A stretch of 60,628 bases of DNA from Phycisphaerales bacterium (GTDB lineage: Bacteria > Planctomycetota > Phycisphaerae > Tepidisphaerales > Tepidisphaeraceae), in the NCBI GenBank assembly GCA_020853095.1, contig JADYZN010000017.1, positions 1 through 60,628 of the forward strand, given 5' to 3'. Position numbers and translations under genes: made by a program. The notes under the pieces were generated by a model that worked only from the letters and a program-made list of their open reading frames with translations, was not told the origin of the DNA and ran no database searches. Shown here piece by piece: positions 15,544-22,623 of the stretch. Numbering within the stretch: position 1 is the stretch's first letter; each line of letters starts with the position of its first letter.

Positions 15544-17868
15544 TCATTGAGACGTGCCACGCGGCATGTCTCCTTTGACGAAAATAATTCGATCCACACG
15601 GATCTGTTGAACGATTGGATTGTCCGTCGGCGCGATCCAGACGTACCGGGTGGATGCCAGATCCACCGTCCCGATGCGATACAGGTGATACCCCTCATCG
15701 GGAATTTCATCATTGGCAACGACCGTCGGACCGATCATGTGACTGTTCTTCAAATCCCATACCCCGCAGGCGAACGCCGATCCCTCTTTCCCGCTTCGTT
15801 CGATGCGAATGGCCGCATAAATCGTCCACCGATCCGCGCCCGGCAGCGGGTTGAGCGTCGCCTGAATCGACCAGTCACGATAATTGCCCGCCAGCCGCGC
15901 TGCCCGGCCATCCGAGGCCATCGGATCGTCGATCCGCCGAACCTGCAATTCGGTTCCATGCAGTTCAAATTCCCCATCCTGCAAGTCGAACCAGTCCGAC
16001 CGGGGCAGATTCCGCACTTCCATCGGCACCGTCGGCTCCCGATCGCTTTGTCTTTGCCGTAATTTTTGAACCCAGGCCGTCAGGTCGATATTTGTCTCCC
16101 CTTCGCTCAACGCGGTGATTTTCTGCCGGGCGAATATCCGCGCCAGCTCATCCACGTAATGACTATAGGGTTGATCAAACGGCCATTGTTCCCCCGCCAT
16201 CGCCGCCCGCTGCCTGCGAACCGGCCAACTGGTGACGATCGCATGCAAAATGGAAGCCTCCACCCCCTCCACCCGATGCACCAATTCGGGTCGATTGACC
16301 ACCTTCTCCTTCCCGCGTTGCAACAGCGCATATCCCTCGCTGGTCACACGGGGTGACAGGTAGGAAGCCAGGTTGGAATCGCTCACGCCGACATGGGTGT
16401 TGCCGGCCGCCTTGTGCAGCAGGTCGATGTACGCCAGCACCTCCGGCCCGGCCTCATGGTAATACTCCCTCACGAACTGATCGATCAGCTTTTGACCATC
16501 CAGGGAAGGATTCCACAGCAACTTGGCCAGCACCCATTGTTTGAGAACCTCAAAATCACCGCCGTGCGAATGGCGGTTGCCCTGCTCAAACAACCCCTTG
16601 ACGCCATGGGCCACAAAAAACCGAACATTTGGCCCCAGGGCATACAGATTCGGGTGTGGCTGTTCGTAATACCGAAAATTGGTGATGTAATCCCAGATGT
16701 ACAGCCGTTTGCAGATGGCCGACCAGTCGCGCACATCACTGGCAAAGGAGGCGTTGATCGGATCGGTGTACGGCTGGGCGAACGAACACTCGATGCTGCA
16801 CAGCCGGACAATCACGTTCGGCAGCGGCCGGGTGATCTTCGGGGCGTGCCGGGTGTACTGATACGCCAGGGTGTCAATGGCGATGTTGGGATAATCCCCG
16901 GCGACATCGGCCGCGATGGCGTTGACAAAGCGGAGCATCGTCCCCGCGTGGCTCCCCTCGGCCTCATCCACCGCCTTGCATGGGTCGCATTGGCAGAAAA
17001 CCTGGTTGTCATCCTGCGAGACCGAGATGATGGCGTGGGTGTTTGGCGGAATTTCCGATGCGATCTGACGAACCTTTTTCTTGACGTACTCCAGCAATTG
17101 CGGGTTTGACAAACACGGTTGCGTGGGGTTGGGCGGGCCGATGCGCTGACCATCGATCTGTGCATACCAATCCGGATGGGTGGCGAACAATTCGGCCGGG
17201 GGAGCCAGCAGGTTCACCGTATGCACAAAATACGGCCCGGCATAGGTGATGTGGCCCCCTTTTTCCGATGGGATGGGGGTGGAATGGCCGTTCAATTTGT
17301 TGCGCACGGCCGTGTCCGGGTCAAACATGCCGATGGCGTGTATCTCCCGGTATTCCACCGGCGGAACATACCGGACATCCAATCCCTCCACGGCCAGATC
17401 CGGCGTATTGGGCACGTGGGTTTCACCCGGCCCCCACCAGCGGAACCCCACCTGATCTTCCAAAAACGTCTCGACAGCGTAAATCGTTCCGCGGGCGGAA
17501 CCTTCCGCGCCACTGAGGATCAGGTGATTCCCGACGCTCTTGAGGACAATCCCCTCATCTCCCAGCGCCTTGGCATCCAGGTCGATCCGCGGATCAATCA
17601 CCCGCGCCGACGATGGCCCCACCGCGATGACCGCCCGATCGCCGGCCGCCGATGGCTCGACAATCTCAAACGTCGCACCGGTGGCCAGCTTGAGACCTTC
17701 CGCCAGTTCCCTGGCGGCGAATTGCTCCCGCGGGCCGGCCTCCTTGTCCAATGCGATCACGGCCGCCGCACGTCCCTGCCGGGCGATCTGAATCCCATGG
17801 GCCGGGACGGCAACGCACCCGCACAGCACCATCAGGCAGCCAAGAATCTGTACATGACCTTTGAGCAT
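15544..17868 (-). CDS. DUF4838 domain protein, exported, glycoside-hydrolase-like
   Basis: A 774-residue exported protein. The N terminus is a signal peptide (LKGHVQILGCLMVLCGC...), possibly a lipoprotein signal at Cys. An alpha-glucuronidase-N-like region (residues about 30-160, with LILSGAEGSARGTIYAVETF and DQVGFRWWGPGETHVP) precedes the DUF4838 barrel (about 210-500), which includes the cysteine motif CQCDPC. A C-terminal beta-rich domain (about 630-770) may bind carbohydrate. The family is often found in planctomycete polysaccharide loci; activity and substrate are not established. It sits 22 bp after a pseudopilin gene and 43 bp before a PEP-CTERM gene. A relative is encoded at 43081-45393. 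Confidence 0.8.
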   Translation of the reverse strand: MLKGHVQILGCLMVLCGCVAVPAHGIQIARQGRAAAVIALDKEAGPREQFAARELAEGLKLATGATFEIVEPSAAGDRAVIAVGPSSARVIDPRIDLDAKALGDEGIVLKSVGNHLILSGAEGSARGTIYAVETFLEDQVGFRWWGPGETHVPNTPDLAVEGLDVRYVPPVEYREIHAIGMFDPDTAVRNKLNGHSTPIPSEKGGHITYAGPYFVHTVNLLAPPAELFATHPDWYAQIDGQRIGPPNPTQPCLSNPQLLEYVKKKVRQIASEIPPNTHAIISVSQDDNQVFCQCDPCKAVDEAEGSHAGTMLRFVNAIAADVAGDYPNIAIDTLAYQYTRHAPKITRPLPNVIVRLCSIECSFAQPYTDPINASFASDVRDWSAICKRLYIWDYITNFRYYEQPHPNLYALGPNVRFFVAHGVKGLFEQGNRHSHGGDFEVLKQWVLAKLLWNPSLDGQKLIDQFVREYYHEAGPEVLAYIDLLHKAAGNTHVGVSDSNLASYLSPRVTSEGYALLQRGKEKVVNRPELVHRVEGVEASILHAIVTSWPVRRQRAAMAGEQWPFDQPYSHYVDELARIFARQKITALSEGETNIDLTAWVQKLRQRQSDREPTVPMEVRNLPRSDWFDLQDGEFELHGTELQVRRIDDPMASDGRAARLAGNYRDWSIQATLNPLPGADRWTIYAAIRIERSGKEGSAFACGVWDLKNSHMIGPTVVANDEIPDEGYHLYRIGTVDLASTRYVWIAPTDNPIVQQIRVDRIIFVKGDMPRGTSQ

Positions 17869-17890
17869 TTTCGGCCGGTTCCCGACGTTC

Positions 17891-18676
17891 TTATCTCACT
17901 TCCCAATATCCGTTGTCCGGGTTGATCCAGTCCTTGTATGGCAGGTTCTCCACGTGCCCATCCACCAGGCAGATGTTCACCCGCCCGCCGTGCACCTTGG
18001 GATGTCCGCCGTTGTACTGATACCAGTAGTACGCCCCGCCACCCCACAGGCCCGAATTGGTGTCCACCACCCCATCCGCATCGGTGTCCACATCCGGAAC
18101 CCAGTTCTTGAGGCTGTACACCTCGCGATACCCTTCGGTGAACAAAACCACCTGCGCTGAGTTGCGAATCTTCGCGATGGGGATCTGCGACCAGTTCCCG
18201 TAATAATTGGTGTAGGCGAATGGGGCGATGACCTTCGCGTAATACGCCACGTTCCCATCGTAAATCCCGCCGTAATTGACCGAGACATACGTCTCCGGGT
18301 CGGCCGGGCAGCGGTGGATCGGCTTGTAAAAGTTTTCCAACCACTGGGCATATTGCGTCGCCGGCGGGTCGCTCAACGAGATTGGCGTCAGGCCGATGTA
18401 TTTGGCCAGGGTGCTGTCCCACGCCGCGCCATAAGGGGCCGAGTTTTCAGACCAGTACGGCGGGAGCTTTCCCTTGTTGTCCGAAACATACTGCTGCACC
18501 GCCATCCCCCACTGCCGCAGGTTGCTCCCGCAGGCAATCTGATTGGCGCTTTGCCGGGCCTTGGTCAACGCCGGCATCAGGATCGAGATCAACAGCGCGA
18601 TAATGCCTATGACGACCAGCAATTCCACCAAAGTGAAACCATGACGGACATGAGGATGGTTTTCGTGTTGTCGCAT
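17891..18676 (-). CDS. pseudopilin-like protein (GFTLVELL N terminus, PulG type)
   Basis: A 261-residue protein with a class III signal: short charged leader, cleavage at Gly-Phe in [18 protein letters not shown], hydrophobic helix, then a long variable head with LVDGHVENLPY near the end, as in the planctomycete H-X9-DG type. Such proteins are numerous in planctomycetes; here a single copy is embedded in a polysaccharide-type locus, with no secretion machinery. Its ATG directly follows the stop codon of the upstream regulator gene (no bases between) and the SD AAGGAAG lies within the regulator's 3' end, so translation is coupled. Role: export, or capture of substrate at the surface, is inferred. 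Confidence 0.85.
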   Translation of the reverse strand: MRQHENHPHVRHGFTLVELLVVIGIIALLISILMPALTKARQSANQIACGSNLRQWGMAVQQYVSDNKGKLPPYWSENSAPYGAAWDSTLAKYIGLTPISLSDPPATQYAQWLENFYKPIHRCPADPETYVSVNYGGIYDGNVAYYAKVIAPFAYTNYYGNWSQIPIAKIRNSAQVVLFTEGYREVYSLKNWVPDVDTDADGVVDTNSGLWGGGAYYWYQYNGGHPKVHGGRVNICLVDGHVENLPYKDWINPDNGYWEVR

Positions 18677-19792
18677 TCAGATGCTTCCTTTCTCACCAGT
18701 TGGATGGGTGACTGGCCGGTCGGTTGACGCCTTCCATTGAATGGAGGCGTGCAGCGACACGTCAATCTGCTTGTCGTCGGTGCTTTCCATCAAATGCCGC
18801 AAGTGTTCGGCCGCCCGGCGGGCCGCGTTGGCCCACAGGCCGCTCGTATCCGGCGCGCTCAATGGCACCAGGTGCGACCGCGGCGCCGAATCGGCGATTG
18901 CCACCAGCGACACATCCCCCGGCACGCTCACCCCCAGTTGGTGGCAGGCGCGAAACACCTCGTGGGCCACAAACTCATCCAGCATGATGATGGCCGTCGG
19001 TCGATTCGGCCCGCTCAGCAACCCGGCATATCCGGTAAAATCGATCGGATCGGCCGGCAGCCGGTGAATGATCCGTTGAGGGTTCTCCAGCTCATATCGA
19101 CCGGCGAATTCCGCCACCAGTCGCTCTTCAAATTGTCGATACCGCGTCGCCTCGTATGACAACCAGGCGATCCGGCGATGCCCCAGGTCCACCAGCCGCT
19201 GCATCGCTTCGCGCATCGGCGTCGTCAGATCGATGGCCACCGTCGAAAACCGCAGTCGCGGCCACAATCCCGCTCCATCCAGCAGCACCACCTTGATACC
19301 GCACTGCGACAATTTCTCCATCTGCTCGGCCGGGATGTCATTCACCGTCCACACCAGTGCCCCGCCCATTCCCCTGGCCAGCATCGCCTCGCCGGCATCG
19401 TGCCAGAACTGTTCGGCCTGATACGAAATCAATGACACCGCGCAATCGCGCTGGTCCAGCCCGGACATGATCCCCCGCAACAACACCGGGAAAAACGGGT
19501 GGTCATACCCCGCATTGCCGATCCAGTTGGGCAACACGATCGCCACACGGTTGGCCAACTCCATCGACCGCGTTTCCTGCACGAACGTCCCGATCCGCGG
19601 CCGGCGGATGATCAACCCCGCCTCGACCAAATCCTGCAATCCCCGCCGGATGGTGATGTGGCTCAACTCCAAATCCTGCGCCAACTCCCGTTCCGATGGC
19701 AGCCGCTGGCCCGGTCGATAGTGCCCCTTGCGAATTCGTCGCAGCACCAACTCCCGCGCCTGATTTTGTTTCAGTTGGTCAATCACCGGCAT
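18677..19792 (-). CDS. GntR-type regulator with LacI-like ligand-binding domain
   Basis: A 371-residue transcription factor with a winged helix N terminus (residues about 8-70; GHYRPGQRLPSERELAQDL and SHITIRRGLQDLVEAGLI) and a periplasmic-binding-protein-like C-terminal domain (about 80-350) of the AraR kind, which senses a sugar. It heads the row of pseudopilin, DUF4838 and PEP-CTERM genes and probably controls it and itself. The stop codon abuts the next start codon. The start at 19792 is in the AT-rich gap shared with the divergent oxidoreductase gene; a stretch with GATACT repeats is there. The ligand is unknown. Confidence 0.87.
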   Translation of the reverse strand: MPVIDQLKQNQARELVLRRIRKGHYRPGQRLPSERELAQDLELSHITIRRGLQDLVEAGLIIRRPRIGTFVQETRSMELANRVAIVLPNWIGNAGYDHPFFPVLLRGIMSGLDQRDCAVSLISYQAEQFWHDAGEAMLARGMGGALVWTVNDIPAEQMEKLSQCGIKVVLLDGAGLWPRLRFSTVAIDLTTPMREAMQRLVDLGHRRIAWLSYEATRYRQFEERLVAEFAGRYELENPQRIIHRLPADPIDFTGYAGLLSGPNRPTAIIMLDEFVAHEVFRACHQLGVSVPGDVSLVAIADSAPRSHLVPLSAPDTSGLWANAARRAAEHLRHLMESTDDKQIDVSLHASIQWKASTDRPVTHPTGEKGSI

Positions 19793-19972
19793 ATGCGCAC
19801 CATATTAGCAGAAGATACTCCATGAAGCAGAATTGTCAATGTAATAATATATTTCAGACTATTTATCTTGTAAGTCATGATACTATCTGCTACTACGCTG
19901 CACATTGTTGCCCGGCCTATACACCCACCGGCGAATTGGTAGAATTCATTTTTGGTCCCTTTGGAGCTGTTT
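19793..19972. promoter_or_regulatory. AT-rich divergent control region
   Basis: About 180 bp between the GntR/LacI-type regulator (minus) and an oxidoreductase gene (plus), far more AT-rich than its surroundings around 19805-19905. It holds inverted TAGCAGA (19806-19812) and TCTGCTA (19886-19892), and GATACT occurs twice (near 19813 and 19879). These are possible operator half-sites. No single convincing promoter could be set. Confidence 0.35.
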
Positions 19973-20992
19973 GTGTCCGTTCAATCCACCCATCAAACCC
20001 TGCGAGCCGCCGTGGTTGGCGGGGGCGCATTTGGCGAATGTCATCTGAAAACCTTCGCCTCCATGCCCCAGGTGCAGGTGGCCGGGCTTTATACCCTCGA
20101 AGCCGATCGCGCCCGTGAACTGACCCAAAAATACGGCGGCCGGCCTTATTCCTCATTGCAGGAACTAGCGGCCGACCCCTCCATCGACCTCGTTTCCATC
20201 GCCACCCCGGAAAACGCCCATTTTGAGTCGTTTCAAATTCTTGCTCAACACGAAAAGGCCATTTACGTCGAAAAACCCCTCGCCACCGATCTTGGCGAGG
20301 CCCGCCGGATGATGGAGCTGTCCAAGTCCATCATTGCCATGAGCGGACATTGTTTACGCTTTGAATCAAGGCTGGCGCATATTTTCAATCAGCGCCCCAA
20401 CCTCGGCCGGCTGCACCACATGAGCTTCAAAAACCGCCGGCCGCGACAGCACAAGGTGGTCTATGGCCGGGTTCACCCCGCTTTTGTCCTGCTGTGCCAT
20501 GAAATCGAACTGGCCAACGCCTTTGCCGGCGCACCGTTCAAACGGGTCTGCGCCATGGAATCGCATTTTTCCGCCGGCCAAGTCGACGGCATCAGCATCA
20601 TGATCGAATATCCCGGCAACATCACCTGCCTGATCGAAGGGGGATTTTATCTCCCCAACCAGCAAGCGGTTGAGGAAAACGACCAGGCCACCCTCGATTT
20701 TGAAAACGGAAGTTATTCACTGGTCATGCCTCACACCGGATTCACCTTTGTGGGTCCGCAGGGAAACCGGTTCATCAATCATCATTACGAAAACACCGTT
20801 TACGGCATGGAATTTGGCGCGTTGCGGGCGGCGCTGGATTATTTCACCCACTGCGTGCGTACGCAAAGCCGCCCGACCATCAGCACCATCGAAGATGGCT
20901 TGAACGCGGTGGTCGTCGCCACCGCCGCCGTCGCATCGGCCAAAGCCGGAGTCTGGGTTACCAAAGGAGAAGTTTCGTGCAAAAGCAGTTGA
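19973..20992 (+). CDS. Gfo/Idh/MocA family oxidoreductase
   Basis: NAD(P)-dependent sugar oxidoreductase, about 339 residues. The N-terminal Rossmann domain has AAVVGGGAFGECHLK and the family signature EKPLATD near residue 92; the C-terminal alpha/beta domain follows, with HEIELANAF matching the catalytic-helix region. GTG at 19973 is preferred over TTG at 19952 because GGAG lies seven bases upstream. The gene overlaps the next (triple RidA) by 16 bp, so they form one operon, and it is divergent from a sugar-type repressor. A keto-sugar or imino intermediate made here may be handled by the RidA-like protein (inferred). Confidence 0.85.
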   Translation: MSVQSTHQTLRAAVVGGGAFGECHLKTFASMPQVQVAGLYTLEADRARELTQKYGGRPYSSLQELAADPSIDLVSIATPENAHFESFQILAQHEKAIYVEKPLATDLGEARRMMELSKSIIAMSGHCLRFESRLAHIFNQRPNLGRLHHMSFKNRRPRQHKVVYGRVHPAFVLLCHEIELANAFAGAPFKRVCAMESHFSAGQVDGISIMIEYPGNITCLIEGGFYLPNQQAVEENDQATLDFENGSYSLVMPHTGFTFVGPQGNRFINHHYENTVYGMEFGALRAALDYFTHCVRTQSRPTISTIEDGLNAVVVATAAVASAKAGVWVTKGEVSCKSS

Positions 20993-22209
20993 TCGCCCCC
21001 CCCAATCACCGCGGCAGCGCCTGGAACACCACAACGCAGGCCGTGCGCGTTGGCGATTTGATCTTCGTCGGCGGACAAATGTCACTGGATGAAAAAGGAA
21101 ACGTCGTCGGGACCGATGTCGCCACGCAGGCCCGCAACGCATTCGAATCGCTCAAAAAAGTGATGGAAGCCGCCGGCGCCTCCATGAAGGACGTTGTGAA
21201 ACACAACGTTTATTTCACCTGCGATGCAGACCAGGCGGCCGTGGACAAGTTCATCAATGACCTGAACAAAGTCCGCGTCAACTATTTCACCGATCCCGGC
21301 CCCACCACCACCGAAGTCCGCTGCGGCCTGGAAAAGCAGGGCGCGCTGCTTTTGATCGATGCCTGGGCGGTTGTCGGCGGCAAAAAAGAACGCCTCGCGC
21401 CGCCGGGACATTGGAACTGGGACAAAAAACTCCCCTTCTCCCATGGCTGGAAGGTGGGCGATCTGGTCTTCATCGGCGGCCAGCGCTCGCTGGATCAGAA
21501 TGGCCGGATGCTGGGGGTGGGGGACATCGAAACCCAGACCGACAATTCGTTTAGAAACCTCGATACGCTGCTGGTGGCGGCCGGTGGTGATCGCCACAAC
21601 CTGATGCGGCAGAATACATATTACCGCTTCCAGGGCGAAGGGCGCAACGTCACGCAGTATTGGGAAAAGATGAACCGCGTGCGCGAGCGGTGGATGTCAC
21701 GGCCGACCGGCGCCGGCGCGGGGCTGCGCATCACCGGCATGCCCAACAACGATGAACTGATCCAGGTCGAAGGGGTCGGCGTGCTGGGAACCAAAAACAA
21801 GTTGCGGCTTCAGCCGGCCAACCACTGGGATTGGAGCAACAAGGGCAACGCGAACACCCAGGGTTGGCGGATCAACAACCTCGCCTTCATCGGCGGGCAG
21901 ATCTCGGCCGATTCCAACGCCAGGGCGGTAGGCAGGGATTTGGCCGAGCAGACCCGCAACGTCTATCGCTTCATCCGCAAAGTCATGGATGAGGCCAACC
22001 TTGATGAGAGCGATGTGGCCAAGCTGTACATCTATTATCACGCCCCCGAAGACTGGAAACAGATCGAACAGGCCCGCCGGACGATGGAACAGATCACGCG
22101 GGAATTTTATCCCGCCCCCGGCCCCTGCGTCACCGCCATCCGTGTCAGCGGCTTCGCCTACGAGGAGCTGCTGGTCGAGATCGAGGCGATGGCGATCTGC
22201 CGGGATTGA
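20977..22209 (+). CDS. protein with three tandem RidA (YjgF/YER057c) domains
   Basis: A 410-residue protein built of three consecutive RidA-like domains (about 1-135, 139-270, 275-410), each with the core VGDLIFVGGQ (then VGDLVFIGGQ, INNLAFIGGQ). Ordinary RidA is about 130 residues and works as a trimer, so this chain may fold as a pseudo-trimer on its own. The Arg that in RidA binds the imine carboxylate (ARS) is replaced in all three repeats (GPT, GAG, GPC), so classical enamine/imine deaminase activity is doubtful. GTG start with AAAGGAGA upstream, overlapping the oxidoreductase by 16 bp. A strong terminator follows. Confidence 0.85.
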   Translation: MQKQLIAPPNHRGSAWNTTTQAVRVGDLIFVGGQMSLDEKGNVVGTDVATQARNAFESLKKVMEAAGASMKDVVKHNVYFTCDADQAAVDKFINDLNKVRVNYFTDPGPTTTEVRCGLEKQGALLLIDAWAVVGGKKERLAPPGHWNWDKKLPFSHGWKVGDLVFIGGQRSLDQNGRMLGVGDIETQTDNSFRNLDTLLVAAGGDRHNLMRQNTYYRFQGEGRNVTQYWEKMNRVRERWMSRPTGAGAGLRITGMPNNDELIQVEGVGVLGTKNKLRLQPANHWDWSNKGNANTQGWRINNLAFIGGQISADSNARAVGRDLAEQTRNVYRFIRKVMDEANLDESDVAKLYIYYHAPEDWKQIEQARRTMEQITREFYPAPGPCVTAIRVSGFAYEELLVEIEAMAICRD

Positions 22210-22288
22210 GTAAATCTCACTTGGCGATTTGATCTTCCCCGCACATCCAGTCGGACGCGGGTCACGGGTCGCATCTTCATGGCAAATA

Positions 22289-22330
22289 GACGCCCATCGA
22301 ACCCCAACGGGTCGATGGGCGTCGTTTTTT
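22289..22330 (+). terminator. intrinsic terminator after the oxidoreductase-RidA operon
   Basis: Perfect 12-bp stem, GACGCCCATCGA (22289-22300) with its complement (22312-22323), an 11-nt loop and then GTTTTTT (22324-22330). It ends the transcript of the Gfo/Idh and RidA genes and insulates the flagellar unit. Confidence 0.9.
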
Positions 22331-22352
22331 GCGCCTGGACGGGGCAAATTTC

Positions 22353-22381
22353 TACAGTTTTGGCCGCCCTGGTTCCGATAA
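22353..22381 (+). promoter_or_regulatory. sigma-28-like promoter before the fliD unit
   Basis: TACAGTTT (22353-22360) and TCCGATAA (22374-22381) match the enteric FliA (sigma-28) boxes TAAAGTTT and GCCGATAA at seven of eight positions each. The spacer is 13 bp instead of the enteric 11. It lies 32 bp before the first start codon of the flagellar unit and just after a terminator. Confidence 0.5.
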
Positions 22382-22413
22382 TCCATGGGATTTGCATCTG
22401 GGAGGATCGCAAC

Positions 22414-22617
22414 ATGCTTGAAATCGCGTCCACGGCGCAACGATTGCGAACGGTAAGGGAAGCACAGAGGCATTTTTTGGGCATGTGGGCGGCCCAATGT
22501 CTTGCCGATAAGAGTCTGGACAGGATGTCCACGGACCTGGAGCATCTGCAAGCCGATGACGATCCGTTTGACCATGACTGGTCGCGGCTCTATCGCGGCA
22601 GCGTATTGGACGATTAG
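22414..22617 (+). CDS. small protein upstream of fliD, unknown
   Basis: A 67-residue, predicted helical, acidic protein (MLEIASTAQRL start, HLQADDDPFDHD near the end) with no signal peptide and no family I recognise. GGGAGG lies nine bases before the ATG and the stop is six bases before fliD, so it is in the fliD-fliS transcript under the sigma-28-like promoter. Its size and position suggest a flagellar accessory such as a FliD chaperone (FliT-like in position, not in visible sequence). An in-frame ATG further upstream at 22279 would read through the terminator and is rejected. Confidence 0.6.
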   Translation: MLEIASTAQRLRTVREAQRHFLGMWAAQCLADKSLDRMSTDLEHLQADDDPFDHDWSRLYRGSVLDD

Positions 22618-22623
22618 ACAATC

